This document shows positions 46,067 through 59,683 of a DNA stretch of 64,000 nucleotides, piece by piece. The number at the start of each line of letters is the position of its first letter. The stretch's first letter is position 1. The position numbers and the translations under genes are program-made. Location of the stretch: positions 1 to 64,000 of the forward strand of contig NZ_OLKL01000008.1 of the NCBI RefSeq assembly GCF_900291015.1. Reading direction: 5' to 3'. The DNA comes from Pseudomonas persica. GTDB taxonomy: Bacteria > Pseudomonadota > Gammaproteobacteria > Pseudomonadales > Pseudomonadaceae. Below the pieces are notes generated by a model. The model saw only the letters and a program-made list of their open reading frames with translations. It did no database searches and was not told where the DNA came from.

Positions 46067-49000
46067 ATGGACCTGAACCGTCGGCAGTTCTTCAAGGTCG
46101 CCGCCGTCGGCCTTGGAGGCTCGAGCCTTGCGGCGTTGGGCATGGCCCCGACACCCGCATTTGCCGAGCAGGTGCGTCACTTCAAGCTGGCGCATACCAA
46201 AGAAACCCGTAACACCTGCCCCTACTGCTCGGTCGGCTGCGGCCTGATCATGTACAGCCAGGGCGATGCGGGCAAGAACGTCAAACAGAACATCATCCAT
46301 ATCGAAGGTGACGCCGACCACCCGGTCAACCGTGGCACCCTCTGCCCGAAAGGCGCCGGCCTGCTGGACTTCATCCACAGCCCGAGCCGGCTGCAGTACC
46401 CCGAGGTACGCAAGCCGGGCAGCAGCGAGTGGGTGCGGGTCAGCTGGGACGAGGCGCTCGATCGCGTCGCCGACCTGATGAAGCAGGACCGCGACGCCAA
46501 TTTCATCGAAAAGAACGCCCAGGGGCAAACGGTCAACCGCTGGCTCACCACCGGTTTTCTCGCTGCTTCTGCCGCCTCCAGCGAGGCCGGCTACCTGACC
46601 CACAAGGTCGTCCGCGCAACCGGCATGCTGGGGTTCGATAACCAGGCTCGTGTCTGACATGGCCCGACGGTGGCAAGTCTTGCCCCGACGTACGGCCGTG
46701 GCGCCATGACCAACCACTGGTCCGATATCGCCAACGCGAATCTGGTCCTGGTGATGGGTGGCAACGCAGCAGAAGCGCATCCGTGCGGCTTCAAGTGGGT
46801 GACCGAGGCCAAGGCGCACAACAAGGCGCGGCTGATCGTGGTCGACCCGCGGTTTACCCGTACCGCTTCGGTGGCAGACTACTACGCACCGATCCGTACC
46901 GGTACCGACATCGCCTTCATGGGCGGGCTGATCAATTACCTGCTGAGCAACGACAAGATCCAGCACGAGTACGTGCGCAACTACACCGACGTGTCGTTCA
47001 TCGTCAAAGAGAATTATGGTTTCGAGGATGGCCTGTTCAGCGGCTACGACGAGGCCAAGCGTGTGTATGCCGACAAGTCCGGCTGGGGTTACGAGCTGGG
47101 TGAGGACGGTTTTGCCAAGGTCGACCCGACCCTGCAGCACCCGCGCTGCGTGTTCCAGTTGATGAAGCAGCACTACAGCCGCTATACCCCAGAGCTGGCG
47201 AGCATGACCTGTGGCATGCCGCAGGACGCCATGCTGAAGATCTGGGAAGAGATCGCCACCTGCTCGGTACCGGGCAAGACCATGACGATCCTCTACGCGC
47301 TGGGCTGGACGCAACACTCGATCGGCGCGCAGATCATCCGCAGTGCGGCCATGGTCCAGTTGCTGCTGGGCAACGTCGGCATGCCGGGTGGCGGGGTCAA
47401 CGCCTTGCGCGGGCACTCCAATATCCAGGGCCTGACCGACCTCGGCCTGCTGTCCAACTCGTTGCCGGGTTACCTGACCTTGGCCGGCGATGCCGAGCAG
47501 GACTACGCGGCCTACATCGACAAGCGCGCCTCCAAACCACTGCGCCCGGGGCAACTGTCGTACTGGCAGAACTACGGCAAGTTCCACGTCAGCCTGATGA
47601 AGGCCTGGTATGGCGCCAACGCCACGGCGGAGAACAACTGGGGCTACGACTGGCTGCCCAAGCTCGATGTGCCGGCCTACGATGTGCTGCGCATGTTCGA
47701 GATGATGGGCCAGGGCAAGGTCAACGGCTACATGTGCCAGGGTTTCAACCCGATTGCCGCGCTGCCGGACAAGAACCGCGTCACCGCGGCCCTGGGCAAG
47801 CTCAAGTGGCTGGTGATCATGGACCCGCTGGCCACCGAGACTTCGGAGTTCTGGCGCAACGTCGGGCCGTTCAACGATGTCGACACGGCCAACATCCAGA
47901 CCGAAGTGATCCGTCTGCCCACCACCTGCTTCGCCGAGGAAGACGGCTCGCTGGTCAACAGCAGCCGCTGGCTGCAGTGGCACTGGAAGGGCGCCGACGG
48001 CCCGGGCGAGACCCGCACCGACGTGCACATCATGAGCGAGCTGTTCCTGCGCCTGCGCCAACGTTACCAGGCGGAGGGCGGCGCCTACCCTGACGCGCTG
48101 ATGAACATCAACTGGCCATACAAGATCCCTGAAGAGCCATCCCCGGAGGAACTGGCCAAGGAAATGAACGGCTGGGCGGTGGCCGACGTCACCGACCCGA
48201 CGGGTGCACTGATCAAGGCCGGTCAGCAACTGGCAGGCTTTGGCCAGCTCAAGGATGACGGCAGCACCGCGTCCGGCTGCTGGATCTTCGCCGGCAGCTG
48301 GACCGAGCAGGGTAACCAGATGGCCCGCCGTGACAACAGCGACCCGTACGGCATGCACCAGGTGCAGAACTGGGCCTGGGCCTGGCCGGCCAACCGCCGC
48401 ATCCTCTACAACCGTGCTTCCAGCGATCCACAAGGCAAGCCGTGGGACCCGGAGAAGAAGCGCCTGGTGTGGTGGAACGGCAAGGCCTGGACCGGCACCG
48501 ACGTGCCCGACTTCAAGGTCGACTCGCCGCCAGAGGCGGGGATGAACCCGTTCATCATGAACCCTGAAGGCGTGGCGCGGTTCTTCGCCATCGACAAGAT
48601 GGCCGAAGGCCCGTTCCCCGAGCACTACGAACCGTTCGAGACGCCGATTGGCGTCAACCCGCTGCACCCGCAGAACAAGAAGGCCACCAGCAACCCGGCC
48701 GGGCGGGTCTTCGACTCGGTGTGGGACACCCTCGGCAAGCACGACGAGTTCCCGTACGCGGCGACCACCTACCGGCTGACCGAGCACTTCCACTTCTGGA
48801 GCAAGCATTGCCCGCTCAACGCCATTGTCCAGCCCGAGCAGTTCGTCGAAATCGGCGAGGTGCTGGCCAACGAGAAGGGTATCAAGGCCGGCGACCGGGT
48901 GCGGGTGTCGAGCAAGCGCGGGCATATCGAGGCAGTGGCGGTGGTGACCAAGCGGATTCGCCCGCTCAAGGTCAACAACCAGACCGTGCACCAGATCGGC

Positions 49001-49135
49001 ATCCCGCTGCACTGGGGCTTCACCGGGGCTACGCGGCATGGCTACCTGACCAACACCCTGGTGCCTTTCCTGGGTGACGGTAATACCCAGACGCCAGAGT
49101 CCAAGTCGTTCCTCGTCAAAGTGGAGAAACTCTGA
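46067..49135 (+). CDS. fdnG: Formate dehydrogenase-N/-O type, selenocysteine-containing alpha subunit
   Basis: 1022 aa including selenocysteine 197, encoded by the in-frame TGA at 46655-46657. It oxidises formate to CO2 on the periplasmic side, using a molybdenum bis-MGD cofactor and a [4Fe-4S] cluster. Tat signal NRRQFFK with cleavage after AFA (about residue 33); cluster Cys51, Cys54, Cys58 and Cys93. The residues around the TGA ([20 protein letters not shown]) align with known Sec-FDHs. AGGAG precedes ATG 46067. The gene would otherwise be called as two broken ORFs. It overlaps the next gene by one base. Confidence 0.95.
46655..46700 (+). promoter_or_regulatory. SECIS element directly after the UGA
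   Basis: After the TGA come 10 bases, then CGG (46668-46670), a bulged T46671, GGCAA (46672-46676), loop GTC (46677-46679), TTGCC (46680-46684) and CCG (46685-46687). A small helix with a bulged U and a GU-containing loop is the known bacterial SECIS design recognised by the SelB C-terminal domain. Confidence 0.85.
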
Positions 49136-50085
49136 TGGCCAGCCAAGACATCATCGCCCGCTCGGCCACCACCACCGTACCGCCTTCGGTACGCCAGCAG
49201 CAGGAAGTCGCCAAGCTGATCGACACCACCAAGTGCATCGGCTGCAAGGCCTGCCAGGTGGCGTGTTCGGAGTGGAACGAACTGCGTGACGAGGTCGGCC
49301 ACAACCACGGCACCTACGACAATCCCCAGGATCTCACCGCCGAGACCTGGACCCTTATGCGCTTCACCGAGCACGAGCGCGACGACGGCAACCTGGAGTG
49401 GCTGATTCGCAAGGACGGCTGCATGCACTGCGCCGAGCCAGGTTGCCTGAAGGCCTGCCCGAGTCCGGGGGCGATCATCAAGCACGCCAACGGCATCGTC
49501 GACTTCAACCAGGACCACTGCATCGGTTGTGGCTACTGCATCACCGGCTGCCCGTTCAACATCCCGCGTATTTCGCAGAAGGACCACAAGGCGTACAAGT
49601 GCACCCTGTGCTCCGACCGCGTGTCCGTGGGCCTGGAGCCGGCCTGCGTGAAAACCTGCCCCACCGGGGCGATCGTGTTCGGCAGCAAGGACGAGATGAA
49701 GGTGCATGCCGCCGAGCGCATCGTCGACCTCAAGTCACGGGGCTATGACAAGGCCGGGCTGTACGACCCGGACGGCGTCGGTGGCACCCACGTGATGTAT
49801 GTGCTGCACCATGCCGACACGCCGAAGTTGTACGCCGGCCTGCCGGACCAGCCGGTGATCAGCCCACTGGTGGGGCTGTGGAAGGGCTTCAGCAAACCGC
49901 TGGCGCTGCTGGCCATGGGCGCGGCGGTGCTGGCCGGGTTCTTCCACTATGTGCGGGTCGGGCCACAGCGGGTGGAGGAGGACGAACACCCGACACCAGC
50001 GGATGAAAGCGTGCACCAGGTGGACCCGTCGGTCCATGTCTATGATCCGACCAGGCCCGGTGGGCAAGGGGAGCCGCGACCATGA
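49135..50085 (+). CDS. fdnH: Formate dehydrogenase beta (iron-sulfur) subunit
   Basis: 316 aa electron-transfer subunit with four [4Fe-4S] motifs: [14 protein letters not shown] (Cys34 onward), [35 protein letters not shown] and CTLCSDRV...[11 protein letters not shown]-terminal membrane helix ([20 protein letters not shown]) anchors it. It starts within the stop of the alpha gene (TGATG) and overlaps fdnI by 4 bases. Confidence 0.96.
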   Translation: MASQDIIARSATTTVPPSVRQQQEVAKLIDTTKCIGCKACQVACSEWNELRDEVGHNHGTYDNPQDLTAETWTLMRFTEHERDDGNLEWLIRKDGCMHCAEPGCLKACPSPGAIIKHANGIVDFNQDHCIGCGYCITGCPFNIPRISQKDHKAYKCTLCSDRVSVGLEPACVKTCPTGAIVFGSKDEMKVHAAERIVDLKSRGYDKAGLYDPDGVGGTHVMYVLHHADTPKLYAGLPDQPVISPLVGLWKGFSKPLALLAMGAAVLAGFFHYVRVGPQRVEEDEHPTPADESVHQVDPSVHVYDPTRPGGQGEPRP

Positions 50086-50738
50086 ACGACAACAAACCCA
50101 TCCTGCGCTACAACGCCAACGAGCGCAGCAACCACTGGGTCGTCGCGATCCTGTTCATCCTGGCTGGCCTGTCGGGGCTGGCGCTGTTCCATCCGGCGCT
50201 GTTCTGGCTCAGCAACCTGTTCGGTGGTGGGCCGTGGACACGCATCCTGCACCCCTTCATCGGGGTGGCGATGTTCGTGTTCTTCCTCGGCCTGGTGCTG
50301 CGTTTCTGGCGCGCCAACTTCATCACCGCCAACGACCGCCTGTGGTTGCGCCGGGTGGACCGGGTAATGCTCAACAAGGAGGAGGGGGTGCCGCCGATCG
50401 GCAAGTACAACGCCGGGCAGAAGCTGTTGTTCTGGACCTTGCTGGTGTGCATGCTGGTGCTGCTGGTCAGCGGCGTGGTGATCTGGCGCGCATACTTCAG
50501 CCATTGGTTCGGCATCGAGGTCATTCGCCTGTCCGCGCTGCTCCACGCCCTGGCGGCGTTCGTGCTGATCCTCGGCATTATCGTGCACATCTATGCCGGT
50601 ATCTGGATCAAGGGCTCGATCGGCGCCATGCTGCATGGCTGGGTCAGTCGCGCCTGGGCGCGCAAGCACCATGAGTTGTGGTACCGCGAAATGACCGGCG
50701 ACAAGACGCCGGGCAATCACGGACGAAAAGAAGGATGA
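50082..50738 (+). CDS. fdnI: Formate dehydrogenase gamma (cytochrome b556) subunit
   Basis: 218 aa di-haem membrane subunit with four helices that passes electrons to quinone. [19 protein letters not shown] and the later [21 protein letters not shown] carry the expected haem histidines. Its 4-bp overlap with fdnH and the short gap to fdhE show a tight operon. Confidence 0.94.
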   Translation: MNDNKPILRYNANERSNHWVVAILFILAGLSGLALFHPALFWLSNLFGGGPWTRILHPFIGVAMFVFFLGLVLRFWRANFITANDRLWLRRVDRVMLNKEEGVPPIGKYNAGQKLLFWTLLVCMLVLLVSGVVIWRAYFSHWFGIEVIRLSALLHALAAFVLILGIIVHIYAGIWIKGSIGAMLHGWVSRAWARKHHELWYREMTGDKTPGNHGRKEG

Positions 50739-50742
50739 GCGC

Positions 50743-51663
50743 TTGAGCACGATACTCGAACCCGGGCAGATCGAAGCGTCGGCGGTGATGCCGCCGTTCC
50801 TGCACCTGCCACCCGCCAACCTGTTCGAACTGCGCGCCGCGCGCCTGGAGCAGCTGGCCGAGGGCAATGCCCTTGGCGAGTACCTGAAGCTGGTGGCTCG
50901 TTTGTGCCATATCCAGCAGCAGCTTGTGGATAACCCGCCCGCTGGCATGCCGGTGGCCGAGGAGCGTCAGCGCCTGTGCATAAGCCATGGTTTACCGCCG
51001 CTGGCGGCGGACAGCCTGGTGCGTGAAGGGCCGTGGCTGGTCTGGTTGCAGAGCTTGCTCAAGCACTTCAGCGCGGAAAACAGCGGTCCGTTGGGTGAGG
51101 CGCTGCAAGCCCTGCGTGGCAGTGACGACCATCAGCGCAAGGGCTGGGGCATTGCCTTGCTCGCCGGCCAGTACGACGCAGTACCCGCGGCGCTGGTGCC
51201 GTTCATTGGGGCGGCCTTGCAGGCGGCCTGGTCCAGCTGGTTGCTGGCGCTGCCCGCGCCTGAGCTCAAGCCCGCCGACAGCCTGGCCCAGTGCCCGGCC
51301 TGCGGTTCGCCGGCGATGGCCGGGGTGGTGCGCAACCGTGGCAAGCACAACGGCCTGCGCTACCTGGCCTGTTCGCTGTGTGCCTGTGAATGGCATGTGG
51401 TGCGGGTCAAATGCGTGTACTGCGAGTCGAGCAAGGACCTGCGTTACACCAGCCTCGACGATGACTGCCATGCGCCGGGCAAGGCGCCGCTGCGGGCCGA
51501 ATGCTGCCCGGCGTGCGCGAGCTACCTGAAGCAGAACTACCTGGAAAACGATGCGGCGGCCGAGCCGCTGGCCGATGACCTGGCCAGCCTGGCACTGGAC
51601 ATTCGCCTGGACGAGGAGGGCTTCCATCGGTTGGCTCCGAACCTGATGCTCGCGCCCGGATAG
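50743..51663 (+). CDS. fdhE: Formate dehydrogenase accessory protein FdhE
   Basis: 306 aa cytoplasmic rubredoxin-like maturation factor needed for active, exported formate dehydrogenase. Paired cysteines CPACGSPA, CSLCACEW, CVYCESSKD and CCPACASY form the metal sites. The start is TTG at 50743, 4 bases after fdnI, with AAGGATGAGC upstream. Followed by a REP pair, then selA. Confidence 0.92.
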   Translation: MSTILEPGQIEASAVMPPFLHLPPANLFELRAARLEQLAEGNALGEYLKLVARLCHIQQQLVDNPPAGMPVAEERQRLCISHGLPPLAADSLVREGPWLVWLQSLLKHFSAENSGPLGEALQALRGSDDHQRKGWGIALLAGQYDAVPAALVPFIGAALQAAWSSWLLALPAPELKPADSLAQCPACGSPAMAGVVRNRGKHNGLRYLACSLCACEWHVVRVKCVYCESSKDLRYTSLDDDCHAPGKAPLRAECCPACASYLKQNYLENDAAAEPLADDLASLALDIRLDEEGFHRLAPNLMLAPG

Positions 51664-51700
51664 TGGCTGAGTGTCTACACTGTAAGACCGAGTCGCCTTC

Positions 51701-51782
51701 TTCGCGGGTGAACCCGCTCCCACAGGTACAGCGCAAGCCGCAAAAGCTGCGCGGACCCTGTGGGAGCGGGTTCACCCGCGAA
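51701..51782. repeat. REP pair between fdhE and selA
   Basis: Perfect 24-bp arms, 51701-51724 and 51759-51782, both with the GGGTTCACCC head and 34 bases between. It fills most of the 160-base gap and could separate the mRNA stability of the enzyme genes from the selA-selB genes. Confidence 0.88.
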
Positions 51783-51817
51783 GAGGCCTGCACAGACAAC
51801 GGATCAGTCCAAGGTAG

Positions 51818-55170
<3,353 letters not shown>

Positions 55171-55176
55171 GTTCAA

Positions 55177-55272
55177 GGAAGGCAATCGCGCCCGGTGGCG
55201 CGGCCGGGCTTCAAACCCGGTTGGGGACGGCAGCCGTTCCCGGGCAGGTTCGACTCCCGCTGCCTTCCGCCA
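55177..55272 (+). tRNA. selC: tRNA-Sec (anticodon TCA)
   Basis: 96 nt, longer than normal tRNAs. An 8-bp acceptor stem GGAAGGCA / TGCCTTCC, anticodon loop CTTCAAA, a long variable arm, T-loop GTTCGACTC, and encoded CCA. It lies 6 bases downstream of selB, so it probably comes from the selAB transcript or a promoter within it. Confidence 0.96.
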
Positions 55273-55282
55273 TTTTCTTTTG

Positions 55283-55324
55283 CCTGATCTGGCCCTGTCG
55301 CCGGCAAGCCAGGGCCAGATCAGG
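55283..55324. terminator. Long hairpin after selC
   Basis: Perfect 14-bp arms CCTGATCTGGCCCT (55283-55296) and AGGGCCAGATCAGG (55311-55324), loop containing GCCGGCAAGCC. It lies 10 bases after selC and 6 before the stop of the converging asparaginase gene. It can end both transcripts. Confidence 0.75.
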
Positions 55325-55330
55325 CTGCAC

Positions 55331-56317
55331 TCAGGCCCGCTCCCCGCACAGATCCAGAGCAAACCACCGCTCTGCTGTGTCGACATCCAGCCCAGCCCCC
55401 AGCAGCGCAACCATCTTGGCCAACGCCGCCTCTCGGGTCATGCCGCCACCACTGACCAGCCCGGCCGTGCGCAAGCGGTTACCTGCCGCGTAGGTATCGA
55501 ACACCACCGACCCTTCAGAGCACTGGCTGATAGCCGCCAGCATCACGCCTCGCTGGCGCGCCGAGCTCAGCACGTCCAGCAATGCCTGGTCATCCGAAGG
55601 CCCGGTACCGCTGCCATAGCACTCCAGCAACAACCCTTGCACGCCGCTACCCAGTAGCGCCTGCAAATGGCTGGCCTGCAGGCCCGGGAACACCGGCACT
55701 ACCGCCAGGTTGACCGGTTGGCGCGGGTGCTTGTAGCCAAGCTCGGCAGGGATCGCCGTGGCGCGCTCACTGTCACGATGACGTGGCAGCGCGACAAAGG
55801 CATCGAACGCCTCGCTGCGCAGTTTGGTCGCCCGGCAGCCATGCAGCAGTTGGCCATGGAAGTACAGCTGTACGCCATCTTCCAGCCCTTGTTCGAACTG
55901 GCGCAGCGCGCCGCACAGGTTGCCCCAGGCATCGCTGTCTGCGGCACCCGCCGGCAGCATCGAGCCGGTCAGCAGCACCGGCACCGGCAGGCCCAGCAGC
56001 AGGAACGACAACGCCGCAGCGCTGTAGGCCAGGCTGTCGGTACCGTGCAGCACCAGCACCCCGTCATGGCCAGCTTCAACGGCCGCAACGATGGCATCGC
56101 GCATCGCCAGCCAGTTGTGCTGTTGCATGTTGGCGCTGTCCAGCAGCGGGTTCAGTTCCTGCAGTGTCCACTGCACCTGGGGCGCATCGGCCATGTGGGC
56201 GAAGTGTTCGCGCATGCGTGCTTCGAAACCGCCGGCCGGCGCCAGGCCTTCGGGGGTTTCGAGCATGCCGATGGTGCCCCCGGTATAGAGAACGAGGAGA
56301 TTGTTTACTGCGCGCAT
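55331..56317 (-). CDS. ansA: Type I L-asparaginase
   Basis: 328 aa cytoplasmic amidohydrolase turning asparagine into aspartate and ammonia. Catalytic threonines are in YTGGTIGM (residues 9-16) and LHGTDSLAYSA; no signal peptide, so it is the cytoplasmic type. ATG (complement of 56315-56317) gives MRAVNNLLVLYTGG; longer starts are not supported. Runs toward selC. Confidence 0.9.
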   Translation of the reverse strand: MRAVNNLLVLYTGGTIGMLETPEGLAPAGGFEARMREHFAHMADAPQVQWTLQELNPLLDSANMQQHNWLAMRDAIVAAVEAGHDGVLVLHGTDSLAYSAAALSFLLLGLPVPVLLTGSMLPAGAADSDAWGNLCGALRQFEQGLEDGVQLYFHGQLLHGCRATKLRSEAFDAFVALPRHRDSERATAIPAELGYKHPRQPVNLAVVPVFPGLQASHLQALLGSGVQGLLLECYGSGTGPSDDQALLDVLSSARQRGVMLAAISQCSEGSVVFDTYAAGNRLRTAGLVSGGGMTREAALAKMVALLGAGLDVDTAERWFALDLCGERA

Positions 56318-56388
56318 GGGAAGTATCCGTAGCGGTGAGCGGAGAAAAGGTAAGCCGCCCACGGACGGGGCGGCTGGAAGGGAGAATA

Positions 56389-57831
56389 TCAGCGCTGCGT
56401 CTGGACTTCGCCGACTGCTTTGTCAGTGGCGGTTTCCGCCTGCGGATTGGCAGGCCAGGCATTGCGGTCCAGGTCCAGGTCGGCGAACTTGGCCGAGTCG
56501 AACACCGGCTGATTGACACCTGCCTTGCGCTGGTCGTCGTAGTCGCGCATTACCCGCAGGCCGACCTTGAACAGCAGGGCCAGGGCAATCAGGTTGACGA
56601 AGGCCAGGCAGGTCATGGTGATATCGGCGAAAGCGAACACGGTCGACAGGTCCTGCAGCGAACCCCATACCACCAGCGCCAGCACCAGGCCACGGAACAC
56701 CATCAGTACCACGCGATTGCGGCTGAGGAACTGCAGGCTGTTCTCGCCCAGATAGTAGTTGTAGAGGATGCAGGTGAACACGAACAGCGACAGTGCCACG
56801 CTGACGAATATGCGGCCCCAGTCACCGACCACGGCGGCCAGCGAGTTCTGGGTCAGGACAATGCCGTCACCTTCGAAGCCTGGGGTGTAGAAGCCCGACA
56901 GCAGAATCAGCAGCGCGGTGCAGGTGCAGATCAGGAAGGTGTCGAGGAACACGCTGAAGGCCTGGACCACGCCCTGGGCACCCGGGTGCTTCACGGCGGC
57001 CACGGCGGCGACGTTCGGCGCACTACCCAGGCCTGCTTCGTTGGCGAACACGCCACGCTTCACGCCCATGACGATGGCGCTGCCGAGCAGGCCGGCAAAC
57101 GCCGGGTCGAGGCCGAAGGCGCTCTTGAAGATGGTTTCCAGCATGGCTGGCACGTGTTCGATCTGGGTGCCGATCACGTACAGGGTCACACCGATGTAGG
57201 CCAGGGTCTTGACCGGTACCAGCAGGTCCGACACTGCGGCGATGCGCTTGATGCCGCCGATGAAGGTGATGGCCAGCAGCACGGCGAGGACGATGCCGGT
57301 GTGCTTGGGGTCGAAGTCGAAGGCGTTCTGCAGCGAGTGGGTCACGGTGTACGACTGCAGGCCGATGAAGGCGAAGCCGTAGGTGACCAGCAGCAGGATC
57401 GAGAACACGATGGCCATGCTTTTCAGCTTCAGGCCGTGCTGGATGTAGTAGGCCGGGCCGCCACGGTACAGGCCGTCGCCGTCGGCGCGCTTGTAGACCT
57501 GGGCCAGGGTGCATTCGAAGAAGCTGCTGGACATGCCCACCAGTGCGGTGACCCACATCCAGAACACGGCGCCTGGGCCACCCAGGGTCACGGCAATGCC
57601 GACACCGGCGATGTTACCGGCGCCCACGCGGCCGGCCAGGCTCAGCATCAGGGCCTGGAAGGAGCTCAACTGGCCTGCCTGACCCCGCAGCGATTCCTTG
57701 AACACACCGAACATGTGACCGAAGTGGCGGAACTGGACGAACCGGGATCGGATGGTGAAGTAGCTACCCAACCCCACGATCAGCACGATGAGAAGTTTCC
57801 CCGAGAGGAAATCGTTGATTACTTCGAGCAT
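56389..57831 (-). CDS. Sodium:alanine (AGCS family) symporter
   Basis: 480 aa with about ten to eleven membrane helices. The AGCS signature GRVGAGNIAGVGIAVTLGGP lies near residue 68, followed by FWMWVTALVGM. Members take up alanine or glycine with sodium ions. 71 bases upstream of ansA on the same strand, so the two may be co-transcribed. Confidence 0.92.
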   Translation of the reverse strand: MLEVINDFLSGKLLIVLIVGLGSYFTIRSRFVQFRHFGHMFGVFKESLRGQAGQLSSFQALMLSLAGRVGAGNIAGVGIAVTLGGPGAVFWMWVTALVGMSSSFFECTLAQVYKRADGDGLYRGGPAYYIQHGLKLKSMAIVFSILLLVTYGFAFIGLQSYTVTHSLQNAFDFDPKHTGIVLAVLLAITFIGGIKRIAAVSDLLVPVKTLAYIGVTLYVIGTQIEHVPAMLETIFKSAFGLDPAFAGLLGSAIVMGVKRGVFANEAGLGSAPNVAAVAAVKHPGAQGVVQAFSVFLDTFLICTCTALLILLSGFYTPGFEGDGIVLTQNSLAAVVGDWGRIFVSVALSLFVFTCILYNYYLGENSLQFLSRNRVVLMVFRGLVLALVVWGSLQDLSTVFAFADITMTCLAFVNLIALALLFKVGLRVMRDYDDQRKAGVNQPVFDSAKFADLDLDRNAWPANPQAETATDKAVGEVQTQR

Positions 57832-58009
57832 TGGAAATGACCTCGATTCTTATTGTTCGTGTGGAAAGACCAGCGGACGGCAGGCGCACCGCTATTCATG
57901 GGGGCGCATGGTTGGCTATGACAAGGACGGTTACAATTTCGCGGCTTGCTCCGTTTTGGTGCAACTTGATGCTACAATGGCGCCATTCGCGTCACCTGAG
58001 TCCGCTGTC

Positions 58010-58819
58010 ATGAGCGATCATTTCGCTACCAACCTCAAACTGGCTTGCAGCCATTACCGCTCTATCTCCGAAGTTTGCCGCCAGGTTGCGATCAACCGTG
58101 CACAATTCAACAAGTATCTGAGCGGGCAGAGCCGCCCGACGGCTTATAACCTCAAGCGCATCGGCGATTTCTTCGGTGTCGAAGATTACGAACTGAATCT
58201 GCCACCCGAGCAGTTCAGCCGCCTGATCGGTGCACGTGCGTCGACCCCGGCCGAGCAGCCCGGCGACCCGATCAGCGATCTGTTCCGCCCATTGCACGCC
58301 CATGCGGGGAACCTGTCGCGCTATTGCGGCTATTACCTGGAGTATTCCAACTGCATGTCGGTCCCGGGCACGGTCCTGGTGTCACTGGTGCACCTGTGGG
58401 AAGAGCGCGGGCAGTTCCTTTTCGAACGCCAGGAACGCCAGGAACGCTCCAGCGCCACCGACCCCCATGCCGAAGTGCGTTGCCGCTACCTGGGGGCGGC
58501 GTTCCAGTTGCAGGACCGGATGTTCCTGGTCGACTACGAGTCGCTGACTTTCAACGAGATGAGCCAGACTATCCTCATCCCTAGCTTCAAAAGCCGCATC
58601 ACCCGCCTTAACGGCCTGAAGGCCGGCGTATCCAGCGGCGACCAGCGCTACCCGGCCTGCACCCGGGTGGTGTGGGATTACCTGGGAGTGGAGATCAATC
58701 GCATCAACGCCTACCGCCAGGTAAAACTGTACCAGCCGGATGATCCACGTATAGATGACGACATACGTGAGCGTTTGAGTGCGAGACCGCTTACTAACGG
58801 GTTGTTTGAAATCAAGTAA
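58010..58819 (+). CDS. XRE-like helix-turn-helix regulator with unknown C-terminal domain
   Basis: 269 aa. The N-terminal region (about 8-55: HYRSISEVCRQVAINRAQFNKYLSGQSRPTAYNLKRI) is a lambda-repressor-type HTH. The rest (about 80-265) is a conserved domain that I cannot name; it may bind a ligand. Divergent from the alanine symporter. An in-frame ATG at 57977 overlaps a TACAAT -10-like box, so ATG 58010 is preferred. Confidence 0.8.
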   Translation: MSDHFATNLKLACSHYRSISEVCRQVAINRAQFNKYLSGQSRPTAYNLKRIGDFFGVEDYELNLPPEQFSRLIGARASTPAEQPGDPISDLFRPLHAHAGNLSRYCGYYLEYSNCMSVPGTVLVSLVHLWEERGQFLFERQERQERSSATDPHAEVRCRYLGAAFQLQDRMFLVDYESLTFNEMSQTILIPSFKSRITRLNGLKAGVSSGDQRYPACTRVVWDYLGVEINRINAYRQVKLYQPDDPRIDDDIRERLSARPLTNGLFEIK

Positions 58820-58830
58820 TGGCCAACACG

Positions 58831-59676
58831 TCAGGCGTCTTCGAGGATGAAAGCTTCCACGGCGCTCGCAACCTGATCGGCAATCGCTGGTGCACTGCGT
58901 AAGTGGGCGGCGATGCCATGGTCGCAGTCTGTAAGAAACAGGCATTGCAAACGCGACGTTGAAACTGATTGCATCAGGGCCTGGGTAACTTCTTCAGGAA
59001 TCGGGCTGTAGCGCTCGGCGCCTGCCAGCCACAGGTTACCTGCGCCAGTGCCCGGATCTTTGCCAAATCGTTGTGAGTTCAGCCCGTCATACTCGCCAAT
59101 CACCATTAGAACTCTGCCTTGGAACCGCTTGAGGAAGGCGTAACTGTCGCAATCGAGAAAACCATAGGGTTCTCTGATCGCGGCCGTGAATGCCGGGCCG
59201 AACGGTACCTGGTGAGCACGGTCTGGATAGACCGCCGGGCAGATCAGAACGATGCTGTCCACTTGCGGCAACTGTGCTGCAAGTTTCAGCGTTATAGCCG
59301 CGCCCAGGCTGTGGCCTATTATCGTCCGACAGCGAAGCGCGATATGCGCGTGGAAACGCCGTGCTTCATCAAGGTTCGTAGCCAGTGAGGGCGACACTGC
59401 GCCTGGCTCACTGGCGAGGCTATGACCTGACAGATTGGCAGTGAGTGAACCAATGCCAGCGGCTTGCAGGCGATAGAGCAGGGGATTGAGCCGGGTAAAG
59501 TCAGAGCGCGCGCCCCCCAGGACGAATGCCGGCGCTGCGCGTTCGATATCGGGGACCAGCAATCGGGCTTGTTGCTGGTAGTTTCCAAATACTTCGTCGA
59601 TGAACAGTTCTTTGCCTGGGGCGAGTTCGTCAAACTGCCATTTCAGGCGCTGAGAAGATTCCGTTTGCAAGTGCAT
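58831..59676 (-). CDS. Alpha/beta hydrolase
   Basis: 281 aa. Nucleophile elbow GHSLG with Ser123, Asp197 in GEYDGLN and His253 in CDHGIAAH form a full triad. No signal peptide. Substrate unknown. The chosen ATG (complement of 59674-59676) gives MHLQTESSQRLKW; upstream in-frame sequence belongs to an out-of-frame permease fragment and is not part of this protein. Lower GC than the flanking genes. Confidence 0.78.
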   Translation of the reverse strand: MHLQTESSQRLKWQFDELAPGKELFIDEVFGNYQQQARLLVPDIERAAPAFVLGGARSDFTRLNPLLYRLQAAGIGSLTANLSGHSLASEPGAVSPSLATNLDEARRFHAHIALRCRTIIGHSLGAAITLKLAAQLPQVDSIVLICPAVYPDRAHQVPFGPAFTAAIREPYGFLDCDSYAFLKRFQGRVLMVIGEYDGLNSQRFGKDPGTGAGNLWLAGAERYSPIPEEVTQALMQSVSTSRLQCLFLTDCDHGIAAHLRSAPAIADQVASAVEAFILEDA

Positions 59677-59683
59677 GGGGCCT

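Noticed and set aside
46655..46657. TGA as a true stop or frameshift in fdnG
   Set aside because: The frame continues unchanged, the context matches Sec enzymes, a SECIS-like hairpin follows, and selA, selB and selC lie downstream.
45968..49039. A 1023-codon open frame antisense to the formate dehydrogenase alpha gene
   Set aside because: Codon-bias shadow of a real gene with Tat signal, Fe-S and Sec motifs.
55783..57840. A 685-codon plus-strand frame over ansA and the alanine symporter
   Set aside because: Low-complexity His/Gln/Asp-rich translation, antisense to two genes with strong family motifs.
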